Assembly (NCBI GenBank): GCA_039000515.1
Contig: JBCFYV010000272.1
Location: forward strand, 30,029 to 94,028
Direction of reading: 5' to 3'
Origin: Timema cristinae
Taxonomy: Eukaryota; Arthropoda; Insecta; Phasmatodea; Timematidae
DNA: 64,000 nucleotides
The notes under the pieces are model-generated. The model was not told the origin of the DNA. It did not search any database and saw only the letters and a program-made list of their open reading frames with translations. The position numbers and the translations under genes were made by a program. This document shows positions 32,727 to 43,373 of this stretch, one piece after another; within the stretch, counting starts at the first letter, position 1, and every line of letters begins with the position of its first letter.

Positions 32727-33927
32727 CGACATTACCAGAAAGAGGGGTTGGGGGTTCACCACTTACTAGATGTTTAATTGTACAGGGCTGGACGGTTTAA
32801 CCCGTTTCTGTCTCTTATCATTAATACGGACATGTTAGGGGCCGGGCAGTGATTTTCCAGCGGGGTGTGGCAGATTGGTGCCAGCTGTTACATAGGTTTC
32901 GGCCATACCTCATATTGTGGACAACCTGCACAGTACTCTGATAGTAGACCCAGGGTGATACAGGTTGGTACTACCACATGAAGCCCTGTTAAACCTCCTG
33001 ACGAGGAGCTCCACACGACGCTAAACATGACAACCTTCGCATGGGGCAGCGCTAGCAGAGAGGTCGTCGCAGCAAGTAGGTGTAGGAAAGTGCCAATTTT
33101 ACGTCCGGGCCCTCATGAACGCAACCGATCTTTTCTCAAAGTAGGGTACCCGGTTATTGTCATCCCTAAGGCCCTTCTACTAAGGTATTGCAACCGGCGC
33201 ACTTTCATTCAGGAGCTCAAATCAGTGGTATCCAATAATAAACAGAGAAGAGCCGTGTTCGCTGCGATGGTCGCTATCGGAGGGGCCAAAAGTCTCTGTG
33301 CAGGATGAACGGAAGGGGAGGGGAAGAAAGAGGTAAGGGGAGAAAGAGAAGGGAAAAAAAGAAATAAGGAAAGAAAGAAAAGGTAAAAAAGAAATAAGGA
33401 AAGAAAGAGAAGGGAAAAAAGAAAGAAAGAAAGAAAGAGAAGGGAAAAAAGAAATAAGGAAAGAAAGAGAAGGGAAAGAAGAAATAAGGAAAGAAAGAGA
33501 AGGGAAAGAAGAAATAAGGAAAGAAAGAGAAGGGAAAGAAGAAATAAGCTAAGAAAGAGAAGGGAAAGAAGAAATAAGGAAAGAAAGAGAAGGGAAAGAA
33601 GAAATAAGGAAAGAAAGAGAAGGGAAAAGAAGAAATAAGGATAGAAAGAGAAGGGAAAGAAGAAATAAGGATATAAAGAGAAGATGAAGAAATAAGGAAA
33701 GAAAGAGACGGGAAAGAAGAAATAAGGAACGAAAGAGAAGGGAAAAAAGAAATGAGTAAGAAAGAGAAAGGATTGAAGGGAGAAAAAAGGAATTGAAAGG
33801 AAAGTTTTAGAATGGGTTTGTCCTGAACGAAATACGTCGTTTATAGAACTCTCCCTTTAAGCCACCTATTATGACAAGCAGGGGCTACTGCGGGACTATT
33901 CTAAAATTCTGTCCTGTAGGGGGATTT
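32727..33927 (-). mobile_element. I-clade LINE fragment: ORF1 start and complete 5'UTR
   Basis: From CCGACATTACCAGAAAG at 32727 the block follows the ORF1 start and 5'UTR of other copies to the terminal TCTGTCCTGTAGGGGG near 33926. The rest of the LINE (all of ORF2) is missing. The purine-rich tract of the 5'UTR has expanded into a long tandem array (33318-33785). Confidence 0.8.
33318..33785. repeat. Purine-rich minisatellite, unit about 29-30 bp
   Basis: About fifteen units of GAAATAAGGAAAGAAAGAGA plus AGGGAAAGAA with small changes. All bases on this strand are nearly pure A/G. It lies exactly where other LINE copies have a short A/G tract of 80-120 bp, so it arose by local expansion. Confidence 0.9.
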
Positions 33928-33944
33928 AATATATATTTAAATGT

Positions 33945-34197
33945 TAGTTTTGTCTTTTTATTACATTATCTTTTTAAAATGTCTGTCTTGTCTCTTTAAT
34001 GTGTTATATTTTAACATATTTGTTTTGTCTTCTTAAGCTAGCGAATACACTGCGTTTTTTTAAGCAGGTGTATCACTTTCTTTCTTTCCAAACAAAGAAT
34101 TAATTTTTAATTATTTTTATAGCGCTAATGACTTTGATGTGTCGACGCGCCTACATACCTTAATAAAAATAATAAAAAAATAATAATAATAATAATA
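33945..34197 (+). mobile_element. I-clade LINE 3'UTR fragment in plus orientation
   Basis: Contains the inverted forms of the 3'UTR repeats (ATTTTAACATATTTGTTTTG, AGCAGGTGTATCAC) and the GATGTGTCGACG end block, and finishes in a TAATAATAATAATAA-type tail at about 34165-34197. The tail faces the tail of the next, minus-oriented copy only about 45 bp away. Confidence 0.75.
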
Positions 34198-34403
34198 GTG
34201 TATTAAAGGCTACGCTGCTGCCAATATGGCTTTCATAGATTATTATTATTATTATTGTTTAACGGACCATCGACACATCGAGGTCATTAGGGCCTTGAAA
34301 TATATTAAAAACATTAATAAAATCCCCATAGGGGAAAGAGATAAAACATTAACCATCTGAGACACTCCATAGGAGTGCTCAAATGGACTCTTGGTATAAA
34401 TTA

Positions 34404-34640
34404 AGTGATACACCTGCTTAAAAAAAAAACAAACAAGTGTATCACCCCAATTAAAAAGACAAAACAAACATATTAAAATATAACACGTTAAAATGACACA
34501 ACATGTTAAAATTATAATACGTTAAAAAGACAAAAAAAACATGTTAAATTGTAATAAAACCGTTAAAAAGATCTCAATATGAGATACTATCCAAAAAAGC
34601 CACTTTATAAAAGTGACTCAAATGGCATTAAAAAGATCCG
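34404..34640 (-). other. 3'UTR stem-loops and short tandem repeats of the I-clade LINE
   Basis: GTGATACACCTG (34405) pairs with CAAGTGTATCAC (34435). TCTCAATATGAGA and CACTTTATAAAAGTG (near 34570 and 34605) are short hairpins. Between them AACAAACATATTAAAATATA and ACGTTAAAA words repeat about every 30 bp. The same set is found at 49231-49480 and, in part, near 8457. These may be recognised by the element's RT (inference). Confidence 0.6.
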
Positions 34641-34682
34641 CCTGGCGTATAAAAACGGAGTAAACAAATAACTCCATCTGCA

Positions 34683-37600
34683 CTATCGCGTAATAAAAAA
34701 ACGTAAGTCACCTTTAAAATCAAGAGCCAGACGGATAGGGGCTAGTTTGCGACACTCCACCAAAATGTGATGCACACTAAGGGGAGTATCACAAAACTCA
34801 CACACTGGGGGTGGATCCCCTTTCAGTAAAAAACTATGGGTCAATGAAGTATGCCCGACGCGGAGTCTTGTCACGATGACCTCCTCCCTTCTAGACTTTC
34901 GTATAGAAGGTGGCCATCGCGACACACCGTCCCTTGTTCTGAGCAGGGGTCGAGACCCACTGCTCGTGCCAGGTGCGTAAGACTCCACGTCGAACATAAC
35001 CTTTTAGATCTAAAAAACCTGACACCCAGACTCGCCTCCGGAGGCAGGTGTGCTGCCTCCTTGGCTGCTGGTCCGCCAGTTTCATTTCCTGGAAGACCAG
35101 CGTGACCAAGAATCCAGCAAAAGGCGAGCCTGGTGATTAATGAATCAGTTTTTAAAAATTTGCTCATGTATCATCTGCACGAGAGGATTCCACGAGTAGA
35201 GAGTGGACAATGCCAACAGAGCACTCATGGAATCCGTGCAGATGAGGACAGAACAGGGTGACTACTTCGGTAAACAAAAGACAAAGATTTAAAAATGGCA
35301 TATAATTCAGCCGTAAAAACACTGGTTTCTTTAGGTAAACCAAATTTAAAATTGGATCCTTCCACAACAAAAGCACATCCCACGGAGGCTCCAGATTTAG
35401 AGCCATCAGTGTAGATGCGCTCGAATACGTGAAAGCGAGTGGAGAGGAGCTCATTAAAGGTCCTCTCAATACAAAGTTTGGGGTGGTTCACTTTAGGGAA
35501 CTTGGCAAGATCAAAATGCATTGAGGTAGGCGTATCTTCCAGGGAGAAACACGACCTGGGGATGTGGGGATAGCCTTTGGCAAAACTATCCCACACGTGT
35601 CGAAAACCGAAAGCATCCTGATACCAACCGGCCTTGTACTACGCCATTTGGTTTCATACAAGACACGGTTAGGGGAATGAAACACAGGCGATAGGCAACA
35701 TTGCTGCGCCATGCAATGAAGTTTCGACACGTAAGATGCCAGAAGATAGGACCGCCGGTAAGAAAGAGACGGCTCACCGGCGTCGGCACAGATGCTGACG
35801 ACTGGACTGGTACGAAAGGCACAAGTAGCCAGTCGAATGCCAGCATGGTGGACACTATCTAGCATCTTTAACGCCGGGGTCTAGCTGAGCCATAAACACA
35901 AGCTCCCGTAATCTAGTTTAGATCTGACAGGGCCCTATACAGAAGCATCAAGGTTTCCCTATCAGCCCCCCAGGACCGGCCGCTAACCACTTTGAGCAAA
36001 ATTCAATGCCTTGATACACCTCGCTTTCAGGTCTTTGAGTGTGGGGGATCCAAAGTTAGTTTAAAATCGAATAAAAGTCCCAGGAACCTTACGGTCTCGG
36101 AGACAGGTAAAACAACGTTGTTCATTAAAATATTGGGGGCTGGCTGTATTCCGCGTAATCTATGGAAGTGGACGACAGTACGTCTTGGCCGCAGAGAAAC
36201 GAAAGCCATTACGAGATGCCCACAACCATAGATTGTTTACAGCGAGTTGTATCTGTCGTTCAGCCCTGTGGAGACTTGATGAACTGCATCTAAAATTGCG
36301 TAGTCATCCACAAAAAGGCCATTGAACGAACAGGTGGAGCGCAGGTTCTCCACAATACTATTTATCGCGATAGCGAACAACGTACAGTCAGAATACTACC
36401 TGGCCACCCCAATTTTCTTGAATAAAATCATCGAATAGGTGTTATTAACCTTACCCGGAAGTGTCTATCCGACATAAAATTAGATATAAAGAAAGGAAGG
36501 TTTCCTCGAAACCCCCAATTTAAAAAGTGTTTTCAAAATGCCGTACTGCCAGGTGTGTATCGTACGCTTTCTCCAGATCGAAGAAGACAGCCAGAAGATG
36601 CTGCTTATGGAGAAAAGCGTCACGAATAGCCGTCTCTAGACAGACAAGGTGATCCACCGTGGATCGGTTACGGCGAAAAACCACATTGAATATTAGATAG
36701 CCGATTGCGGGATTCTAAATACCATATAAGTCGCTTATTAATTATTTTTTCCAATATTTTACATACACAACTAGTTAAAGCTATCGGTCTATAGCTAGTT
36801 GGCTCTAATTTATTCTTGCCATTTTTATACATAGGTATAACGGTTGCTTGCCTCCATAGTGAGGGGAACTGATGAGATTCCCAAACATTATTGTAGAGGT
36901 CTAAAAGAAATGCCTGTCCGGCAGGGGGGCAGCTGACGCAACATCTCGTAATGAATGTCGTCTGGACCAGAGGCTGTGCTGCCAGCCTGGGACAGGGCGT
37001 ATGTCAGTTTCATCTTTGGTAAAGGGGGAGTTATAATCCTCCCCCCGACTTTGGCCAAGTCAATAGTATGGCGCTCGATATTCCTCTTATGAAACTGCGA
37101 ACTCGTTAGTGTAGCTCGCAGTGCTAGAAATAGCGGCGAACATCGAGCCCAATACATTTACGACCTCCACAGGGGAGTAGACACGTGAACCGTTAGACAT
37201 GAGGGCAGTGTATTATGGTTGGAATTGTTGCTATTACGTAATTTACTGATATTATCCCAAACCTTAGTTGTGGGAGTGGATATTGTAGGGGTTGAAAAAA
37301 TTTTCTCCAAGACTCTCTTACTACTTTCACGAATGACTCGGCGAGCTCGAGCACGTAGAATCCGGAATGACTCCAAATTCTCCAGAGTAGGACGTCGATG
37401 AAAAAGACGGTAGGGCCCCTTCGACGGTCAGAAATAGCCAAAACCGACACTCCTCGCTCCACCGGGGAGAACGGGGACAGTGGCGCGGATTTGGCGAGGA
37501 TTTAGGGATGGAGGCCCTCGCCACCGCGATGACAGTCGAAGTAAAATACCCAGTCTTTACATCGAGTCAGGAGAAGGGGATTCGTGGAAAACGGCGAGCT

Positions 37601-38330
37601 CGCGGGAATTTATCCCAGTCGGCACGTTTAAGAACCCATTGGGGGAACCGTGCTGTACTGGGGGGATGTTGAATTTGTGAAAGCAGAATGGGAAAAGTGA
37701 TCGCTGCCACATAGGTCCGGGGTGAACTCCCAAAGGAAGTGAGCAGCAATCCCGGGGCTAAATTGGGCTAGGTCGATGGCAGAGGATACACCATTAAAGG
37801 TGGAAGAAGTGTGTCTGGGTCCCGGATTCAATTAAACACCAGGTTTCCCGAGACGAGAATATCCTCTACCATCCTCCCGCGGGGGTCTGTAAAAATTAGA
37901 CCCCCACACCAGGTTTATGCGTGTGTTAAAGTCCCCCAAGATGATATAGGGGCGGGAGGTAGTATATAAGGGGCCTCTAGAGTCCTCATTGTAAACCCGT
38001 TCACTGTTGGGAGGTAAATACAGCCATACGGTTACCTCCATAGGAAGGGAGCTCTGACAGCAATCACTTGGAGATCAGGGACAATATTTATATAACTTAT
38101 GATATATGTTGCTACATGCAAATAAAGCCACACCTCCGCTAGCCCGATCAAAGAGTGGTCTTGTCGGTACGATATACATCGTAAACCCCGAAGCATCGGG
38201 TTGTCATTTGGGCGGAAGTGGGTCTCCTGCAAAACACCAAGATGGGAGGATGCAGGGAAGAAATTAGTAGTTTAATTTCCTCTACACGAGCATGAAGAAA
38301 ACCCCTACAATTCCATTGTAGTAGCGACAT
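34683..38330 (-). pseudogene. I-clade LINE ORF2: APE, RT, RNase H, zinc knuckle
   Basis: The AP endonuclease begins at 38330 (LLQWNCRGF) and has QETHFRPNDNPMLRG and later YLPP. The linker (about 37.8-37.2 kb) contains STPTTKVWDNISKLR. RT follows with SQAGSTASGPDDIHYEMLRQ at 37.0 kb, the catalytic FVDD at 36301-36319 and MLDSVHHAGIRLATCAFRTS at 35.8 kb. RNase H has ERIYTDGSKSGASVGCAF and AELYAIFKSL at about 35.3-35.4 kb, then CWILGHAGLPGNE near 35.1 kb. The C-terminus has VTRLRVGHTSLTHSFLL and a CxxC-H-H-C knuckle near 34.8 kb. It makes the cDNA and cuts the target. About eight frame breaks make it non-functional as written. Some may be sequencing errors. Confidence 0.85.
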
Positions 38331-38615
38331 TATTTATTAATATTTATATTTAATTAATTATTCCTCACAATCCATAACACTATCTTTTAAAAATAAAAAT
38401 TTATTGAGGACTTTTTTAGGTCCTCTTGCTTTTCCAATCTCTCTTGGACCTCCAGCTTCAGGAGAGGCTTTGGTTTGTCCTGTAGAGACTGGGTCTGGGA
38501 ATTAACCTACGCGAAGCATTGTTAAAGCTTCAACGCTTTTTTTAAAATAATTTTTTCGGCGGTCCCTTGCTGGTCCTTCCTCAAGGCACCAGTTGGAACT
38601 CGCCTTTGCGGAACC

Positions 38616-39895
38616 TCACCTGTACCACCACTCATCCCGACCTCCCGGAGTTCCTGAGGCGGGGTTGAGCGGCTCGACAACGGTCCGCACATGGTTTAGG
38701 ACCCCGAGGAGGGCTCGGGGGCAATCCCCGAGCGGGGACCTCGAGGAGGGCTCAGAGGGGGCCAACGAGGAAGGCTCGGTGGGGTCCCCCCAGGAGAGCC
38801 CGAGGGCGCTCCCCGAGGTGGCCTCCTCGGGGGCAAAGGTGGTGGAGGGCAACCTCGGCAGGGGCGTCGCCCCTTGTACTAATTTTGGCACCACCATAGA
38901 TGTTGCTGGTTGTCTTTGAGTGTCTCGAGTAGAGGGGCGAGTGGCACGGGTTCGTGTAGGCGTATCGGTAATATTAACTGCGCAATGGCAGTTGGGGCAA
39001 TTTTATTCTGGCTTACAACTTGGCTATATGAATTTCTGAAATACAGGAGCTTGACTGGATACATATTCCTTGCGGGCCTGGGCATAAGGGATCTTCTTTT
39101 CACATTGGATCTCCAAGGACTTTTTTTCTCCACCCTCCATTTCGGAAGGTCCGAGACCAAGCAGAAATGCGGACCCTTGCAGTTGACGCAGAACTTAGGA
39201 GACTCACACGGTGTATCGTGTAGCCTCCTGTCAGCAATCCGCACAGGTTGGGCCTTCCACGGGCATCTCAAGCTTCGTTATGCCCAAATTCCTGGCACTG
39301 AAAGCAGCGCCGAGGATTGGGAACGTTATGGCCTGACTCTGAGCACATGGAAGCCTGCTCGAACCTCCTTTGGAAGGTTAGGTGTCGCAAAAGTGAGGAT
39401 ATAGGTGTCGGTTTTTTTATCTTGTCCGTTCTTTTTGGGACAATACGGTACACTTCGGTGACGTGCTGAGGGGAAAAAGCTCCTCACAGATATCCTCAAT
39501 GCTCACGCAGTCGAGGTCATTAGCAAGTGACCACTCCCTTGCAAACATTGAGGAACCGTGAGGTTCCACCTTCACCGGTATATTTGCCTTATTACTCAAC
39601 GGTATTTCGGAGATCGCCATAATATTCGAGGATTGTGTGTCGGTCATAGTCTGATTCATAATGGTGCCATCACGCAGTTTCCTTATTAAAACGTCAGATT
39701 TTGCTGCTCCATTTATCACTCTTTCGAGGATAAATGGGCCGGGACACGTTCAGTCCTTTCACTTTCTCTTTTCGGACTCCCAGGAAGGGGGTGGGGCCTC
39801 ACCCCCTTCCTGACTTTTTATCAAAAACGGGCTGGACGGCCTTACCCGTTTCCGCCTTTTTATCAATATTACGGCCCTGTGAGGGGCCGGGCATT
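38616..39895 (-). pseudogene. I-clade LINE ORF1 (gag) with CCHC knuckles and proline-rich tail
   Basis: Minus-strand pieces: KSDVLIRKLRDGTIMNQTMT (about 39.7 kb), VEPHG and the LDCVSIEDICEEL block, VPNPRRCFQCQEFGHNEA near 39.27 kb (first knuckle), a damaged second knuckle, and PKFCVNCKGPHFC near 39.2 kb. A tail of proline, serine and glycine ends near 38.6 kb. The tail appears on the plus strand as a GAGGGCTCGG-rich array. It acts as RNA-binding coat protein of the LINE particle. At least three frameshifts are present. Confidence 0.8.
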
Positions 39896-40589
39896 TGGAT
39901 TTGCCAGCAGGGTTTGGCAATTCGATGCCGCGGCGACAAAATTATCGGCCATGCCGTAATTGGGACAACCTACCACAGTACTCGGTCTTTGGGCCAGGGG
40001 ATCCAAGTTGGTACTCCACATATGGCCCGTTAACTGTCCCCGCGAAAGGCTATATACGACGCTAGACATGACAACCTTCCCCTAGAGCATCGCCGAGTAG
40101 AGGTCGTCGCAGCAAATTGGGTTAAAAAAAAAGTGCCACAATATTACCTCCGGGCCCTCATGAACGCAACCGATCTTTTCCCAAAGTAGGGGTAAAACGG
40201 TTTATTGTCTTTTCCTAAGGCCCTTTATAGGTATTGCAACCGGCGCACTTTTCATTTAGGAGCTAAAGGGCAGTGGTATCCAATAATAAACAGAGAAGAG
40301 CCGGGTTGTTTGCCAAGGTCGTCAACGGAAAGGCCAAAGGCCTCTGGCAGGATGAACGGGGTGGGGGAAGGAAAGGGAAAAAAGGGTTTTAAGGATATAA
40401 AAGCGAAGGGGGAAGAGTGAAAAAAGGGGGAGGAAGTGAAGGAAGAAGAAAAATGTTTGGGAAAAGGGAAAAAAAGATATAGGATAGTTTGTCCCCACAA
40501 GAGGTAGTTGAAAAAAAGCCTCCCTTTTTTGTCCCTCTTACGACAAGCGGGGGACTGCGGGACTCTTATAAACCCCGTCCCGCAGGGGG

Positions 40590-41026
40590 TATGCTTTAAA
40601 AAATTCAATTTAAATCCCCCACGGTGACTGAAAGGGGTTTTTAAATGATAATCTCGTGTTAATTTTTTGGGTACACTGACGTTTGTGCTAAATGGTTTCC
40701 CACTCTTTTTCTCCATGTGGGTGCACTTCCTCTAAATTATACTTCAAACTCATTAACGCGATTTACAGGGTACAAACCTAACGGATACTAAGATGTGGTT
40801 TCAAAAAAAAAAAAAGCATTCCCACTGCATTTGTTTTAACCCCTATATTCCAGTGCCTTTGAGCACTTTCATTTCTGAAATATTACATTAACTTAGGATA
40901 ACCTCTTTTTTAAATTATTGTTATAATACAGAAGGTACTAAATTTAACCACAGAATGAAGGGTAAATAAAAAAACTTAAAATGGGGGGGGTAAAAACAGA
41001 CCCTTTACTTATACTTTTTATTGCCT
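40590..41026. other. Leader of viral-gene segment, copy 1
   Basis: Non-coding in all frames. It begins TATGCTTTAAAA directly after the LINE 5' end and aligns with 45846-46284. Origin (viral untranslated or host flank) unknown. Confidence 0.6.
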
Positions 41027-43159
41027 ATGGAACAAAGTATATACTCTTCTTTACCAATCACAAAACCTTTATTTCCCTCCCATACTGTAAACAGATTTGC
41101 TGCAGTAAAAAGAAAAAAAAGGATAAAAATCACAGAAAGACAACGGGAATAAAGGCCAAGACCCATTTATGTCTGTTATACTGTTGTGCAATATGGGCCT
41201 GCCACTGAAGAACCAACCAAACCCAGAAAAGGAAACAAGGATTTGAGAAGCGGGGCATCTAAAGAAAAGAGAGCAAGAGAACACAGCAGCCAAGAAAATT
41301 GACCCAAATGTCTGTTTCGAGCAAATAGCTCAAATTGCCCCATTGCAGGATCCACAATAATTGAAGAAGACATTGATAAGGGGGGAGGTTTCGACAAAAT
41401 GATCTCTTGGGAAAAAGTACCAAATATTTTTTCTTAAAATCCACCCGTCCCCTTCCCCCTGCAACAAATGGGGCTAAGGGAAGTGAAAAAAAAAAAACCC
41501 CCTAGACATGCTTCCCTTTTGTTGATAGAAGAGGCAAAAATTTTTAAAAAAATTCTAACATTTTGAGGGGGAAAGAGAAAAAGGGCAAAAACGGAAAAAT
41601 ACACCCCGGGAAAAAATAATCCCTTCATAATAATAAACTCCAAAACTCTAAACCTTTTGTTTAAAAATTTGACTATTTTTCCCTTTGTAGAAATAAATAA
41701 CAATTTTTGCCAAAGGGGAAAAATGGTTTCGGGGAAAATTGAAATAAAAGAACAGGTCAAAAAAATTTTGAGTTGATTCCTGTTTTTTTCTGCTCCAAAA
41801 CTTTTTAAAAAAAGGAAAAAGGGGAGTTGACCAAGCTGGGAAAAAAAAAAAATTTTTAAAAAGGGTTGAGAAAGAAGGGAAAAGCTATAATGTGAAGAAA
41901 AAGGGGGCCCCGGGGAAAGATTTCCCCTGAATATTCTAAAAATCTTTAAAATCAGGAGGGGAAAAAAGGAAGAAATATATCAAAAGGGAAAGGGGAAAAC
42001 TGTCTCCCGAAGGGGGGGATTCTGGGCATCCAAAAAAAATTGGGAGAAAGACAAAGAAAAGGTCCAAACATTAATAAACTTCATGTGGTCAGAGAGAGAC
42101 AAAGAAGGAGACTCTTGCACAAAATGTATAGGGATAAAAAGAATCTGAGTCAATTACTATATGAGGTAATGGAAATGTGGGACACAGGAGACAAAAACAC
42201 CTTCCTCCAACACCTCAAGAAGGCAGTAGGAGAAAGCTATCCAACCATTGATAAAATGTTAGGTAAAGATAAGAAAAAGAGGGTGTACATCCGATGGTCT
42301 TCCAACATGAAACAAAAGGAGACCTCTACCATTGAACCTTTGCAATACCACACATGGTTTGATGAAGTTTTGAGGAGACTGAATGAAGACCATCCAAATG
42401 AACAACTACATCCCTTATTCGCAGCTACTGATATCTCCTGAGGACAAAGAGCACCCGGGTTTTCTTTAATAAGTGGAGCGATTTATGATTTGGCCTTTGG
42501 TTCAAATGCTTTTGTCCTATTCAGCCATTATGTCATCCAAGTGAAAAAATTTTTATTCCAGGCTAGGAAGTGCATACTCAGGCACCACTAAAAAGGTTAT
42601 AACAGAATGAGGCAAAGCATTGCAATATTTCCAATGTATGCAACCTTAAGAGAAAAATCAGACCAAGTCAAATTTCAAAAGTTATGTCAGGAATAGTTGT
42701 TAGAGGGCCCGAACCACACGAAATGTGCAACAGATAGGATACACATAATCACCATAGAAAATTTCAAACAGAGCGCTGAAAAACAAGTTTGGTGTGAGCA
42801 GATAACAGCGGGTGTTTGTTTGACTTTCCAGAATTATTGTTCTCGTAAGCAAAATGCTATAATGAAGGAAGACACCGCATACTGCCCATATACAACAACA
42901 GCCCCTGTTCTCTTCAGTGAACACATAGGGATGATGACTATGGAAGCCCTAGGCTTATGCAAGATTGTAATGTTATAACATGGCAAAACATGTGCTTGGT
43001 GAAAGCGGGAAAATGGTTTTTTGAGGAGATACACTGAAGGGATATCATGGCAATGATAGGAAACAGTAGAGATGAGGGCTATTTAGCCAATCTGAGAAAA
43101 ATGTACATGGTCCTTTTTGCATGGAAAGAAGACAATTCTGTTGGAAAACTGGGACATAG
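41027..43159 (+). pseudogene. Orthomyxovirus PA-like endogenous viral gene, copy 1 (broken)
   Basis: PA is the polymerase subunit that carries the cap-snatching endonuclease-like domain in orthomyxoviruses. This copy aligns along its whole length with the clearer copy at 46285-48397, on which the family call rests. The first half (41.0-42.0 kb) is badly distorted by long homopolymers. The middle is open for 133 codons (42040-42441), where copy 2 is interrupted. The conserved C-terminal zone lies at 42.70-43.12 kb and is broken near 42.98 kb. Several further frameshifts and stops exclude function. It is flanked on both sides by LINE 5' ends, and its 3' side ends in an A-run at 43361-43372. Confidence 0.65.
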
Positions 43160-43373
43160 TAGATTTCTGTGTAAAAATGAATGATTGTTTTTAATCGATA
43201 ATCCTCTTTCAAATGCATTTTCATAAGACTCTTCTTCTTGTAATCCAAAGTTGCATTGTGTGAGATAATCATGTTAAATTGAAATTGCTATTGCAGGTTT
43301 TGGTTGTTTGGTTGCGATCTGTGTAATGCTCTCTTTGGACCTTCGAGTCATATAGAAGTTAAAAAAAAAAAAT
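43160..43373. other. Trailer of viral-gene segment, copy 1, ending in an A-run
   Basis: Non-coding and parallel to 48398-48601. The last twelve bases before the LINE 5' end are A (43361-43372). Confidence 0.6.

Larger units (their letters stand above)
34241..40589 (-). mobile_element. I-clade LINE, near full length (6.3 kb)
   Basis: The (ATT)n block at 34241-34256 is the TAA tail of the minus-strand element. The 5' end is the CCCCGTCCCGCAGGGGG block ending at 40589. In between all parts are in order: 3'UTR (34257-34682), ORF2 (38330-34683), spacer, ORF1 (about 39895-38616) and 5'UTR (40589 to about 39900). I-type LINEs typically end in TAA repeats and carry RNase H, which fits. Frames are broken in several places, but domain content is complete. 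The 5' end touches the first viral-gene segment exactly. Confidence 0.9.

Noticed and set aside
33318..33785. CRISPR-like array
   Set aside because: Units are contiguous A/G repeats without unique spacers, in a eukaryotic setting.
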